This document shows, one piece after another, positions 36,547 to 45,142 of a stretch of DNA of 53,167 nt; the first letter of the stretch is position 1, and the number at the start of each line of letters is the position of its first letter. The DNA lies in assembly GCA_964567785.1 (NCBI GenBank), contig CAZMOK010000018.1:1-53167 (forward strand). Direction: 5' to 3'. The position numbers and the translations under genes are program-made. Source of the stretch: CAZMOK01 sp964567785 (lineage in GTDB: Bacteria > Bacteroidota > Bacteroidia > Bacteroidales > JAGOPY01). The notes beneath the pieces are model-generated. The model did no database searches and had not been told where the DNA came from. It saw only the letters and a program-made list of their open reading frames with translations.

Positions 36547-37076
36547 GGCTGTTAGCTGTTGGCTGTTGGCTTATAGCTGCTGGTTTTAAGTTACTCTTAA
36601 TTTATAAATGGTAACGTAATGGTTTTAGCTTTACAAATCTGTTTTGCAAAGATATTAAGATTCCTTGATGACGTTAAAACACCTTATTAAACTTCTTTGT
36701 CTCAATTGTCACTATTGCCTGGTCCATTGGAGCTTGCGGAGGTGGGTTAAATTGTCTTTACTGTTGTAGTGTTACGGTATTACAGTGTTACGTTGAAAAT
36801 CGTTACATCGTGACATCGCTACATCGTTACACGATTAAGGGTTACGGGTTGCGAGTTACGGGGAATCAGAGCTTAGAGTTTAGATAATTGATTATAGTTA
36901 ATTGCTCTGACTGCTTCGCGCTTAAAGTTTGACGATGTAGTTTCACGCAGAGAGTGTGCAAAGAAAAGCAGAGCCACGCAGAGAAGCTACCAGCCATTTA
37001 TTTAAAACCATTAAACACTAAACACTCAACATTAAACACTAAGCATTAGACTCTCAACTCTAAGCTCTATTACACA
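36547..37076. repeat. Intergenic region with several low-complexity repeat types; no gene seen
   Basis: From left to right: GCTGTTAGCTGTTGGCTGTTGGCT (36546-36575 region); a TATCTTTG promoter box on the minus strand at 36647-36654; tandem GTTACATCGTGACATCGCTACATCG-like text at about 36760-36870; one arm of the CACGCAGAG repeat family at 36940-36986; and AACACTAAACACT text at 37010-37070. These lie end to end and leave no intact frame of note. Confidence 0.6.
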
Positions 37077-38783
37077 TCACCTCACCACAATAATTTTCTC
37101 ATCGGCCAATAGATCCGCTCCCCTGATTTTTAGAAAATACATTCCAGCTTCCAGGTTTCGAAGGTCCAGGCTTACCTTGTTCTTACCGGGGGCCGGAAGA
37201 TTTTCAGGAGAGTGTAGCACGACTTTCCCTGATGGATCATGCATGAAGATCTCCACCCGCTGTCGCCGGAAGGAATACAATTCGACAACGAGCTTGTCAA
37301 CAACAGGGTTGGGAAAGGCTGAGATAAGTTTTGGATCAGTTGAAGGAATTAACTCTCCGGTATTTGTAGTTTCATCTTCCACTATAGTTATGAACTGGCC
37401 GGTATTATGGGCACCAAGCCGCTGGATAATCCCCGAGGGCCAGTAAACTATTATGCTGTCGACCGAATAGGCACCATCCAGCCCGAAATGCAGGTCGAGG
37501 TTGCTGAAATCGTGGAACCCTCCGTCGGGAAGCACATTTCTTGAGACCCGCTGCCCTGACGACCACACATCGACCTGTGCCCCGATCCCGTTGGGGTTGG
37601 ACTCTATGCCTTCCAATCTTATGGTAAGGGAAGTCCCCGGGCAATCCGTATTTTCATAAAGGCGGTATTTATCTATATGCCCGGCCGCAAAAAGGTCGAT
37701 CATGCCATCCAGGTTGTAGTCGGCCCAGCCCTGTCCAAAATAATCGCCGAGGAACTTACCGGATAAACCTAAACTGACAGCCACTCCCGTGAAGGATTCG
37801 TCACCGTTGTTCCGGAGCATGGTATTTGAATAGGTATAGAAGTCGTGGTGGGAAGAGAAAATGTCGAGCCAGCCGTCGTTGTTGTAGTCGACAAAAGCGA
37901 CCGTGCGCGTATCGTGGTGCCCTGTGGTCCCCGTTGCAGGTGCTACATCGGTGAAGGTCCCGTCGCCGTTGTTCCGGAAAAGGCTGCAGTCAAGGTCGGA
38001 ATAACTGCCCAGGTAGATATCGATAAATCCGTCGTTGTTGTAATCGCCGGCATCAATACCATGGGCGCCATCGGGATAGGATAATCCTGCCTGTATTGTC
38101 ATATCCGAAAAAGTGCCGTCGCCGTTGTTACGAAGTAAGATATTAGGGGAATTTCCGTAAGTAGTGTGGTAGATGTCCATGAACCCGTCACGGTCGTAAT
38201 CCAGCACCGCAACCCCCCAGAAGCTGTCGTAGCTGCTGATCACCTGTGGCGGCTGGAAGGTGGCATCGCCGTTATTGTAGAGGATCGAAAAATTATCACT
38301 GGCCACCGAGAGCAGGTCGGTAAAACCATCGTTATTGAAATCAGCAATATTGTAAATGGCTGCAGCAGATATGCCCGCACTGGCGGTTATGTTGTTAAAA
38401 GTTCCGTCGCCGTTGCTCTCGAAAAGATACTGCGTGCCGCTCCTGGTCCGGAGTATGAGGTCGTTGAATTCGTCACCGGTCAGCTCTGCAATGATGATCT
38501 TGTTGCCACCCAATCCGCTCAGTCCTCCTGTATTTGTTATTTCTGTGAACTGGTCCCCTTCATTGAGGTAAAACCAGAATCCGTCGCCTTCCTGGTTCGA
38601 AAAGCCAAGGTCGTGGTCGCCGTCGTTATCGATATCTCCCCATCCAACAGCATGCCCCAGCCCCGACTGGCCATATATTCCAACTGACGAGGTAACATCC
38701 TGGAAAGATTGCTGGGCAAAGTTTTCAATACTACTGAATGAAATAAAAAGGATGAAAAAGAAAAGAAAATCACATCTGCTCAT
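37077..38783 (-). CDS. Secreted FG-GAP/ASPIC-UnbV protein with T9SS sorting domain
   Basis: A 568-residue exported protein. A signal peptide (to about residue 24) is followed by at least six VCBS/FG-GAP calcium-binding repeats with the D-x-D/N-x-D-G pattern (for example DIDNDGDHD, DFNNDGFTD, DYDRDGFMD, DYNNDGFID). An ASPIC/UnbV-like domain with NPNGIGAQV follows near residues 385-465. The last 80 residues are a type A T9SS C-terminal domain (AFPNPVVDKLVV ... GMYFLKI), so the protein should be secreted by the SprA system and attached to the surface. No enzymatic motif is seen. Confidence 0.92.
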   Translation of the reverse strand: MSRCDFLFFFILFISFSSIENFAQQSFQDVTSSVGIYGQSGLGHAVGWGDIDNDGDHDLGFSNQEGDGFWFYLNEGDQFTEITNTGGLSGLGGNKIIIAELTGDEFNDLILRTRSGTQYLFESNGDGTFNNITASAGISAAAIYNIADFNNDGFTDLLSVASDNFSILYNNGDATFQPPQVISSYDSFWGVAVLDYDRDGFMDIYHTTYGNSPNILLRNNGDGTFSDMTIQAGLSYPDGAHGIDAGDYNNDGFIDIYLGSYSDLDCSLFRNNGDGTFTDVAPATGTTGHHDTRTVAFVDYNNDGWLDIFSSHHDFYTYSNTMLRNNGDESFTGVAVSLGLSGKFLGDYFGQGWADYNLDGMIDLFAAGHIDKYRLYENTDCPGTSLTIRLEGIESNPNGIGAQVDVWSSGQRVSRNVLPDGGFHDFSNLDLHFGLDGAYSVDSIIVYWPSGIIQRLGAHNTGQFITIVEDETTNTGELIPSTDPKLISAFPNPVVDKLVVELYSFRRQRVEIFMHDPSGKVVLHSPENLPAPGKNKVSLDLRNLEAGMYFLKIRGADLLADEKIIVVR

Positions 38784-38884
38784 AATGGTTTTTAATTGGT
38801 CACCTTACAAAGCTAATGAAAGATAAATATTCTTTCATTAAGGCATTTATTTCTATTTTTATTCGATCTTCACGATTAAAGCCA

Positions 38885-39058
38885 ATGTCTGAAGAGCTGT
38901 ATAGTCTGTCAAGAGTTTTTGAGGATGCTGAAGGAAACCTTCATCGAACCGTGGTTTCAAGGATCAGGAATGACCTCGGCCGCAATATTGAACTTCTGAT
39001 AACAAAAGATGATGTTATCTTTATCTGTAAAGAGCCTTTGAAAAAGGAAAATGCATGA
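38885..39058 (+). CDS. Small hypothetical protein
   Basis: A 57-residue protein, MSEELYSLSRVF onward, of no family I recognise. The pattern of charged and hydrophobic residues (FEDAEGNLHRTVVSRIRND and ELLITKDDVIFICKE) suggests a small beta-rich fold. The frame is open upstream to 38816, but that stretch looks non-coding and the Met at 38885 is the likeliest start. Its stop overlaps the start of the next gene by ATGA, which supports that both are real and co-translated. Confidence 0.55.
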   Translation: MSEELYSLSRVFEDAEGNLHRTVVSRIRNDLGRNIELLITKDDVIFICKEPLKKENA

Positions 39059-39288
39059 AGCATAAAAGGAAATATTGCTCATACTGTGGCGGTCCTGTAA
39101 AACTGAAACATGAAAATGATGTACCCAGGGATTACTGCGATGGTTGCGGGGTGTTCTTCTACGACAACCCCCGGGGGATGTGGGACAAGGCCATTGACAT
39201 ATACATGGCGCTGGAGCTGGAGCGCCGGATGATGTTGTTTTTCGACAAGGCAGCTTATTACATTGCCAGGGGGTTTGAAAAGGGTTGA
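39055..39288 (+). CDS. Stand-alone zinc ribbon of the Nudix/NADH-pyrophosphatase type
   Basis: A 77-residue protein. Four cysteines at residues 8, 11, 28 and 31 (YCSYCGG ... YCDGCGVFFYDNP) form a zinc ribbon like the one that precedes the Nudix domain in NADH pyrophosphatase-type enzymes. The Nudix domain itself is absent; instead a helical tail (about residues 42-77) follows. It may be a truncated hydrolase or an independent small zinc protein. It is coupled to the upstream small gene. Confidence 0.65.
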   Translation: MKHKRKYCSYCGGPVKLKHENDVPRDYCDGCGVFFYDNPRGMWDKAIDIYMALELERRMMLFFDKAAYYIARGFEKG

Positions 39289-39316
39289 AGAATACTTTCA
39301 TAAACCGGCAAGCTTG

Positions 39317-40762
39317 CTAATATCCTATCATTACTGCCAATGCAAGGAAAAAACCTGCAATTATTGCCAGCAGCAGGAACAAAGGCAAAATATACCTGAA
39401 CCATTTCTCGAAGGGCACCGAAGCAATTCCCAGGATAGCCATAAGCACACCGTTAGTAGGAACAATAATGTTGGAGAAACCATCGCCGGCAATGAAGGCC
39501 AGCACGGCAACCTGCCTCGACATGCCCAGCAGATCGGCCAGGGGGACCATCAGTGGCATGGAGACCATGGCCTGCCCCGAGGCTGAGGGTATGAAGAAAT
39601 TCATCACCGTTTGAAAAGCATACATTCCCTGCGCTGCCAGGGCTGTGGGAAGTTCCTGCAGGAAAGAGGCTGTATGGAACAGGATGGTATCGATGATCTG
39701 GCCTTCGTACATTACCACCTGGATACCCCGGGCAAAGCCAACGATGAGAGCCGGGACGATCATCACCTCAAGGCCCTTGACAAACGCCCTCATCGATTCG
39801 TCGCCTGACATGCCGCTTATGAGAATGGTGAGCAGGCCCACAGTGAAGAAGCCTCCAGCCATTTCAATCAGGCCCCATCCCATTGTCTGAACGGCAAACA
39901 AGATCAGGCCAAAAAGCACAACGGCACTGATCCCTATCCAGACATGGCGCTTTGTGACTGGCTCATCAACTATTTCATGCTCCTTGTCGATCTCGAACGG
40001 ATCGTCGGGCATGGCCGACCGGGACGGGTCCTTTTTTACCCTTTTACCATAACGCACCAGGAACAAAAACCCAATAGTGAACAATACGAGGAACATGATG
40101 ACCCTGTACCCCATACCGCTGCCAATGGGCAGTTCGGCAATCTGCTGCGCGATCTGAACTGTAAAGGGGTTGGTTATGGCGGTTGCCCATCCAATGCCTT
40201 CAGGAATAAGCAAAAGAGATACACCGAACATCCGGTCGTAACCCATCTCTTTTGAAAGCAATAGCAGTACTGGAATAAGCGGGATGAATTCTGCACCCAT
40301 GCCCAGGAAAGTGCCCCCAAAAGCAAATACTGTATAAAGGATAAATGTAAGTGTCATGGGTGATTCCCTGAACTTTTTCAGGAGCTTGTTGATCACCACA
40401 TTGATGGTGCCGGTGTGCTGGATGAGGTTGAAGACCGCGCCTATGATAAAAACAAAGAATATAAGGGCGGCTGCCTGGTCCATCCCTTTCGGCACAGCGG
40501 AAAAAAGCCCCAGCAGGCTTGTGGGGGTGGCCTTACCTTCCACATCGCCCCCCAGAATGAGACCTTTTATTGAATAATGCTTGGGTATTTCTTCGTAAGT
40601 GCCCGGGATCACCACGGTCCGCTCAATATTGTTGATCGTTTTTGTAGTCCTTTCGTAGCTGCCTGAAGGGATCAAATAGGTGAGGATGCTGCTGAACAGG
40701 ATGATTGCCGAAAGGAAAATAAAAACATGGGGTATGCTGAGCTTCGACAGAAGTTTTTTCAT
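39317..40762 (-). CDS. YfcC-family (DcuC-like) carboxylate or amino acid transporter
   Basis: A 481-residue integral membrane protein with 11-13 helices. It fits the YfcC/DcuC family: an N-terminal helix then a periplasmic loop with IPSGSYER, a repeated helix-hairpin design, and the block FIAGDGFSNIIVPTNGVLMAI in the second half that resembles the substrate-binding re-entrant hairpin. Substrates in the family include C4-dicarboxylates, short-chain fatty acids and arginine/ornithine; the actual one is unknown. I chose the ATG at 40762; a TTG start at 40789 would add nine residues. Confidence 0.85.
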   Translation of the reverse strand: MKKLLSKLSIPHVFIFLSAIILFSSILTYLIPSGSYERTTKTINNIERTVVIPGTYEEIPKHYSIKGLILGGDVEGKATPTSLLGLFSAVPKGMDQAAALIFFVFIIGAVFNLIQHTGTINVVINKLLKKFRESPMTLTFILYTVFAFGGTFLGMGAEFIPLIPVLLLLSKEMGYDRMFGVSLLLIPEGIGWATAITNPFTVQIAQQIAELPIGSGMGYRVIMFLVLFTIGFLFLVRYGKRVKKDPSRSAMPDDPFEIDKEHEIVDEPVTKRHVWIGISAVVLFGLILFAVQTMGWGLIEMAGGFFTVGLLTILISGMSGDESMRAFVKGLEVMIVPALIVGFARGIQVVMYEGQIIDTILFHTASFLQELPTALAAQGMYAFQTVMNFFIPSASGQAMVSMPLMVPLADLLGMSRQVAVLAFIAGDGFSNIIVPTNGVLMAILGIASVPFEKWFRYILPLFLLLAIIAGFFLALAVMIGY

Positions 40763-40913
40763 GACGGGCGCCGGATTGATGGCCGGCAAAAATAGCAGAT
40801 TGATCCACAGGAGGTTGTTATTGAAATGTTAAAAACTAAATGCTGAGGAAAAGTCTTTTTCCGGCCCGGGAGGTATACTATCTAACCTATCATAAAAACT
40901 TGCATTTCTCAGA

Positions 40914-40945
40914 TTTGAAATAAGCAGTGTAATTCACTAACTTTA
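40914..40945 (+). promoter_or_regulatory. Promoter for the secreted repeat protein at 41067
   Basis: TTTG at 40914-40917 and TAACTTTA at 40938-40945 are separated by 20 bp, the best -33/-7 match in the window. The predicted leader is about 115 nt. Confidence 0.55.
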
Positions 40946-41066
40946 TGGGAACCAAATCACTTCTGCCACAACTAACTGATCTTCTTCTTTAAGCATAACT
41001 GCTATATTTCAGTGAGCATCTTACGGTGTTCACAAAAGCATCCAAACCAATTAAAATACTTGCCTT

Positions 41067-42032
41067 ATGAAATCAATTGCAGCAACCATTGCAGGCTTCA
41101 TTCTCTGCCTGGTAATTACAGGCACAGCCTTTTCACAGGTAGGGATAAACCTGACCGGGGCCTCGCCCCATAGCTCTTCCATTCTTGATGTATCGGGAAA
41201 TACGGGAGGATTTTTGGCACCAAGGATGTTACGTTCAGAACGGCTGGCCATCCCCGGGCCGGCCGAAGGCCTTATCATTTACCAGACCGACTTTGAGAAA
41301 GGATATTATTATTTCGACGGAAATTCCTGGATACTTTTCTCCGAGCCTCCGTACATAAGCCCCTGGACAGTCTCCGGGGATACTGTCTTTCGAATAGTAG
41401 GGCCTGACACTGTGATGAGCGTCAGTGAAGATTTCGTGGGAATAGGCATTACCAACCCCACTGTCATGCTTGATGTGGCCGAAGAAATAAGGTCCATGAA
41501 TGGAGTCAGGTATGGTTACATAAACTCCAGCATTGACAACCTGATCTGGAGCAATCAGTACGGGCTTGAACTGGACAATTTCCAAACGACCGACATCAGG
41601 TTCATGACAAGTGAATCAACAGGTACCGGGTATCTCCGCATGTCAATAAAACCCAACGGAAATGTAGGGATCAATAACGACGATCCGGATCAGAGGCTAT
41701 GTGTGGAAGGCGGCCTGAGGATAGGCAGCGGTTATGACGAACCTTCAAGATTGGTGAACATGCTTTACATAGGTGACAGTGATTACGTCAGGATCGGGGA
41801 ATGGGATGCAGATGATAAAATGTCGCTCAGGGCAGTCAGTTTCCATTTCGAATATGGGAATGTCGGTATAGGGGTAGTCAACCCTGTGAGGACACTTCAT
41901 GTCAATGATATGATCCGGCTTGAACCGAGGGCCACGGCTCCCTCAACGGCTTCAATGGGAGATATGTACGTGAGGTCGTCTGACGGGAAGCTCATGGTGT
42001 ACGACGGCTCGGTATGGCAGGCGTGCTGGTAG
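41067..42032 (+). CDS. Secreted protein with tail-fibre-like VGIG repeats
   Basis: A 321-residue protein with a signal peptide cleaved after about TAFSQ. The block VGINLTGASPHSSSILDVSG followed by GGFLAPRM and EGLIIYQTDFEKGYYYFDGNSW is a common Bacteroidota surface-protein start. After that, motifs of the type VGIGITNPTVMLDV, VGINNDDPDQRL and VGIGVVNPVRTLHV repeat, as in phage tail-fibre and peptidase S74-related proteins. It ends with GDMYVRSSDGKLMVYDGSVW. No chaperone domain or T9SS domain is seen. Function unknown; probably surface exposed. Confidence 0.75.
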   Translation: MKSIAATIAGFILCLVITGTAFSQVGINLTGASPHSSSILDVSGNTGGFLAPRMLRSERLAIPGPAEGLIIYQTDFEKGYYYFDGNSWILFSEPPYISPWTVSGDTVFRIVGPDTVMSVSEDFVGIGITNPTVMLDVAEEIRSMNGVRYGYINSSIDNLIWSNQYGLELDNFQTTDIRFMTSESTGTGYLRMSIKPNGNVGINNDDPDQRLCVEGGLRIGSGYDEPSRLVNMLYIGDSDYVRIGEWDADDKMSLRAVSFHFEYGNVGIGVVNPVRTLHVNDMIRLEPRATAPSTASMGDMYVRSSDGKLMVYDGSVWQACW

Positions 42033-42359
42033 GTCCTTACCGGTTCATTAGTATCAGGCAGGTTCATGACAGGGATACGGCCCCGTTAGTGAGCGAGACA
42101 ACGGAGAAATACAAACTGCCCTACCGGGTGAATGACATTTTTTTCAAGGCTTTAGGAAGCCATTCGAGAATGCAGAAGCATCCGGGTTCGATGGCCTGAT
42201 ATATTTTGGGTGAAATAACTAATTGGGAGACAGACAGGACTGTTGCGTGATGCGGTAGTTTGAGGGAAGCAACTGCCGTCTTCAGTCGCATTCTCATCCC
42301 TTTCGGGATAAAATATTTGATAATTCCTGTTAATTAGTAAGCCCATGGAATTAATAGCG
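42033..42359. other. Intergenic region; no gene seen
   Basis: Short frames are present on both strands but none resembles a protein. A possible hairpin CATCCCTTTCGGGAT lies near 42294. No terminator is obvious for the upstream gene. Confidence 0.4.
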
Positions 42360-42367
42360 TACCTTTG
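42360..42367 (+). promoter_or_regulatory. -7 promoter box for the RRM gene
   Basis: TACCTTTG matches TANNTTTG. With a start near 42374 the leader before the ATG at 42563 would be about 190 nt, far longer than at other genes in the window. Confidence 0.45.
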
Positions 42368-42462
42368 CCAAAGTTTCGATTATAGAATTAGCGCTTTTAT
42401 TTACTAATTGCCTGCCAGATATTAGTTCATCACAGCCTTCTTTTTTAATCCAGAAGTAACAC

Positions 42463-42535
42463 GTAAAACAGGTGTAAAAAGATCATTATACCAGTTCTTT
42501 GCGAATGCAAAGGAAGATTTGATCCCCTGTTTTAC
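42463..42535 (+). promoter_or_regulatory. Structured 5' leader element of the RRM gene
   Basis: GTAAAACAGG (42463-42472) and CCTGTTTTAC (42526-42535) form a perfect 10-bp closing stem. Inside it, CTTTGC (42497-42502) and GCAAAG (42507-42512) form a hairpin with a GAAT loop, extended by a U-G and a U-A pair. A weaker TGTA/TATA pairing (42473-42476 with 42487-42490) could make a third arm, so the element may be a three-way junction. It ends 27 nt before the ATG. It does not match any riboswitch class I know; autoregulation or cold response are guesses. Confidence 0.55.
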
Positions 42536-42562
42536 ATAATTATCAATTTAATAAAACACATT

Positions 42563-42823
42563 ATGAACATTTATGCAGGCAACCTCAGTTACGGGGTTGA
42601 TGACAATGACCTGAAAAATATTTTTGAGGAATATGGCACGGTCACTTCTTCAAACGTCATTATTGACAAATACAATGGAAGAAGCAAAGGATTTGGTTTC
42701 GTAGAGATGGAAAACTCTGATGAAGCCAAAGAAGCAATTGACAAACTAAACGGCACTACCGTAGACAACCGCGAGATCGTGGTGAACGAGGCCAGGCCAA
42801 AGAGAAACAACGATAGATTTTAA
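42563..42823 (+). CDS. RNA-binding protein with a single RRM domain
   Basis: An 86-residue RRM protein. RNP2 is IYAGNL (residues 3-8) and RNP1 is KGFGFVEM (42-49); the aromatic residues for RNA stacking are present. The C-terminal tail is short and basic (RPKRNNDRF). Proteins of this type are abundant in Bacteroidota, which often lack Hfq, and have been described in Bacteroides as post-transcriptional regulators. It sits behind a structured leader and ahead of a DEAD-box helicase, which suggests a shared role in RNA folding. Confidence 0.95.
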   Translation: MNIYAGNLSYGVDDNDLKNIFEEYGTVTSSNVIIDKYNGRSKGFGFVEMENSDEAKEAIDKLNGTTVDNREIVVNEARPKRNNDRF

Positions 42824-42861
42824 CGTTAAGGACATTTAAACAGGAGATATTACGATTCCTG

Positions 42862-42950
42862 ACCCACCCCTGAAAGTGGGTAAGGGCGACGGGATCTTTT
42901 TACAGGGATAAGCATCGGCACACGCCAATCTGGGCGGTTCCGGTGTTTTT
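42862..42950 (+). terminator. Hairpins between the RRM and helicase genes (possible terminator/leader)
   Basis: ACCCAC(N8)GTGGGT at 42862-42881 is a 6-bp hairpin. A second, GC-rich imperfect hairpin starts at about 42918 (GGCACACGCC against GGGCGGTTCC, one mismatch and one bulge) and is followed a few bases later by a run of six T at about 42943-42948. This could end the RRM transcript or be a leader of the helicase mRNA. Confidence 0.4.
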
Positions 42951-43055
42951 TCTAATTCTGGCACAGTTGAAAAGAGGATTATTAACTACTTTATCCCGGG
43001 TATGAAACAGAACATCCGATCGAAAACCATTCAGGACCAATCAAGTTAAGCTACA

Positions 43056-44780
43056 ATGATTTTATTTAAAGAGATGGGCCTGGAAGAGCCCCTATTGAAA
43101 GCCATCGGTGAAATGGGCTTTGAAGAGCCGACTCCCATACAGGAGCAGGTAATACCGAAATTACTCACAACAGGCGAGGACATTATTGCACTTGCTCAGA
43201 CGGGTACAGGGAAAACAGCGGCCTTTGGTCTGCCACTTATCCAGTTGGCAGATGATTTCCCGGGACAGGTCGGGACGCTGGTCCTTTGCCCTACCAGGGA
43301 GCTTTGCATACAGGTAACGGGCGACCTGGTGCAGTTTTCTTCACACAAAAAAGGCATCAATGTAGTGGCAGTTTATGGAGGCGCCAGTGCAGAATCACAG
43401 ACCAGGAGCCTGAGGAAAGGGGCACAGATAATTGTGGGAACACCAGGAAGGGTGCTTGACCTGATCAAGCGAAAAGTATTGAAGATCAAAGACATTCAAT
43501 GGCTCGTGCTTGATGAAGCCGATGAAATGCTGAACATGGGCTTTAAGGAAGAGCTCGATGCCATCCTGGAAGAGACCCCTGATGCAAAACAGACACTTCT
43601 TTTTTCAGCGACCATGCCGGGGGAGATTCTCAGGATCGCCGAACGGTATATGCGTGAACCCATCGAAATATCTGTTGGTGAGAAGAACGCCGGGGCAGAA
43701 AATGTAAGTCATGAATTTTACGTCACCCACGCCCGCAACAGGTACGAAACCCTGAAACGCATTGCAGATATGAACCCTTCAATATACGGGATCGTATTTT
43801 GCCGCACGCGGCAGGAAACAAAAGATGTGGCCGATAAGTTCATGAACGACGGGTACAACACAGATGCGCTGCATGGTGAACTTTCGCAGGCCCAACGCGA
43901 CCATGTGATGAACCGCTTCCGGAAAAAACAATTGCAAATGCTCGTTGCCACCGATGTTGCGGCGCGCGGACTCGACGTGAACGACCTTACCCATGTCATC
44001 AACTATAACCTCCCCAACGAACTCGAAGCTTACATACATCGCAGCGGCAGGACAGGCAGGGCCGGGAAGAAGGGCATTTCGATATCCATTGTCCATACCA
44101 GGGAGATGAAAAAGATCAAAGACCTGGAGAAGATAACCAGGAAGCAGTTCGACAAAAAACAGATCCCGGGTGGCAGGGAGGTTTGCAAAAAGCAGCTATT
44201 TAACTTGATTGACAAGGTTGAAAATATTGATACAGAAGATGATCAGATCAACGAGTTCCTGCCCGAGATATACAAAAAACTCGGATGGCTCAGTCGTGAG
44301 GACCTGATCAAGCATTTCGTAACAGTTGAGTTCAGCAGGTTTCTGGCTTATTACAAGAATGCACCTGACCTGAATGCAGAGAGCAAACCGAAACCCAAAG
44401 ACAAGGGTCGTGGTGAAATAAGAAGGTCCAATGGTGAGTTCAGCAGGTTTTTTGTCAACCTCGGATCGGTGAACGGGCTGACTCCTCCCCGTTTGATCGG
44501 ACTGGTGAACGATGCCACCAACACGAGGCATATCGAGATCGGGAAGATCGAGATCATGAAGAAATTCTCATTCTTTGAGATTGACAGGCAATACGAGGGG
44601 AACATCCTGAAATCGTTCAGGCGCGGCCTTGATTTTTCCGGCATCCCGGTAGTGGTTGAGTTATCCAAACCCGGTCATCCCGGCAGCAAGCGAAAAGACA
44701 CCCTGAAGAGAAGGAAGCAAAAGTTTGATAAGGCAAAGAACAAGAAGGGGCGCAAGAGAGGGAAATTCCGCAATCCTTGA
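43056..44780 (+). CDS. DEAD-box RNA helicase with DbpA-type RNA-binding domain
   Basis: A 574-residue helicase of the DeaD/CsdA-like group. The Q motif (FEEPTPIQEQ), Walker A AQTGTGKT (47-54), DEAD (153-156), SAT (184-186) and HRSGRTGRAG are intact. A linker domain follows, then a DbpA/CsdA-like RNA-binding domain (about 465-545) and a very basic tail (KRKDTLKRRKQKFDKAKNKK). These proteins unwind structured RNA in ribosome assembly and mRNA decay, especially in the cold. It follows the RRM gene with a 232-bp spacer that may be its leader. Confidence 0.95.
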   Translation: MILFKEMGLEEPLLKAIGEMGFEEPTPIQEQVIPKLLTTGEDIIALAQTGTGKTAAFGLPLIQLADDFPGQVGTLVLCPTRELCIQVTGDLVQFSSHKKGINVVAVYGGASAESQTRSLRKGAQIIVGTPGRVLDLIKRKVLKIKDIQWLVLDEADEMLNMGFKEELDAILEETPDAKQTLLFSATMPGEILRIAERYMREPIEISVGEKNAGAENVSHEFYVTHARNRYETLKRIADMNPSIYGIVFCRTRQETKDVADKFMNDGYNTDALHGELSQAQRDHVMNRFRKKQLQMLVATDVAARGLDVNDLTHVINYNLPNELEAYIHRSGRTGRAGKKGISISIVHTREMKKIKDLEKITRKQFDKKQIPGGREVCKKQLFNLIDKVENIDTEDDQINEFLPEIYKKLGWLSREDLIKHFVTVEFSRFLAYYKNAPDLNAESKPKPKDKGRGEIRRSNGEFSRFFVNLGSVNGLTPPRLIGLVNDATNTRHIEIGKIEIMKKFSFFEIDRQYEGNILKSFRRGLDFSGIPVVVELSKPGHPGSKRKDTLKRRKQKFDKAKNKKGRKRGKFRNP

Positions 44781-44903
44781 TAATCCGGATAATTAAATGC
44801 AGCAGCAGAGTTACCTCTAATACTATCGATAGCTTGACGAGGGCTCGTATATAGCTGGAGCCTAGGTTTGGTGAAGCCAATTTGTGATTCAAGAAAAGGA
44901 AAA

Positions 44904-44936
44904 TTGGTCACTATATTCGTATTTTTCTTACCTTTG
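44904..44936 (+). promoter_or_regulatory. Promoter for the CAU tRNA
   Basis: TTGG at 44904-44907 and TACCTTTG at 44929-44936 are about 21 bp apart, a fair -33/-7 pair. The tRNA begins 68 bp after the -7 box. The spacer between is rich in TACATTGTAAACCGTAAGTTGTAAA-like text, kept here as low complexity. Confidence 0.5.
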
Positions 44937-45004
44937 CAAGCCTGAAAATTTACAGCAACTTTGCAAATCGTACATTGTAAACCGTAAGTTGTAAATTTTC
45001 ATGG

Positions 45005-45078
45005 GGGCCTATAGCTCAGTTGGTTAGAGCACTTGACTCATAATCAAGGGGTCCCAGGTTCAAGTCCTGGTGGGCCCA
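45005..45078 (+). tRNA. tRNA with CAU anticodon (elongator Met, or Ile2)
   Basis: Acceptor arms GGGCCTA (45005-45011) and TGGGCCC (45071-45077) with discriminator A. The anticodon arm is CTTGA-CTCATAA-TCAAG, anticodon CAT. The T arm is CCAGG-TTCAAGT-CCTGG. The D arm TAGCTCAGTTGGTTAGAGCA is like elongator tRNA-Met. The first pair G1-C72 rules out initiator tRNA. A CAU anticodon may also be modified to lysidine (tRNA-Ile2), and I cannot decide between them. CCA is not encoded. Confidence 0.9.
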
Positions 45079-45081
45079 CAA

Positions 45082-45142
45082 AAAAATGCGTTGCCTTTTT
45101 CATCGAGAAAATTTTATCGGTGGTGGAGGGCAACGCATTTTT
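45082..45142 (+). terminator. Long inverted repeat after the CAU tRNA
   Basis: AAAAATGCGTTGCC (45082-45095) pairs perfectly with GGCAACGCATTTTT (45129-45142), a 14-bp stem with a 33-nt loop. It starts 3 bp after the tRNA and ends in T residues, so it is a good terminator although the loop is long. Confidence 0.65.

Noticed and set aside
36690..36780. Short minus-strand coding-like text (PPPQAPMDQAIVTIETKKF) ending near 36681.
   Set aside because: Only about 30 codons, with a stop just upstream and no family match; kept as possible debris only.
36760..36870. GTTACATCG-type tandem repeats as a CRISPR array.
   Set aside because: Units are short, variable and contiguous with no spacers, and no cas gene is nearby.
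42014..42199. A 61-residue plus-strand frame overlapping the end of the secreted VGIG-repeat protein.
   Set aside because: It overlaps a better gene, has no start signal and no recognisable features.
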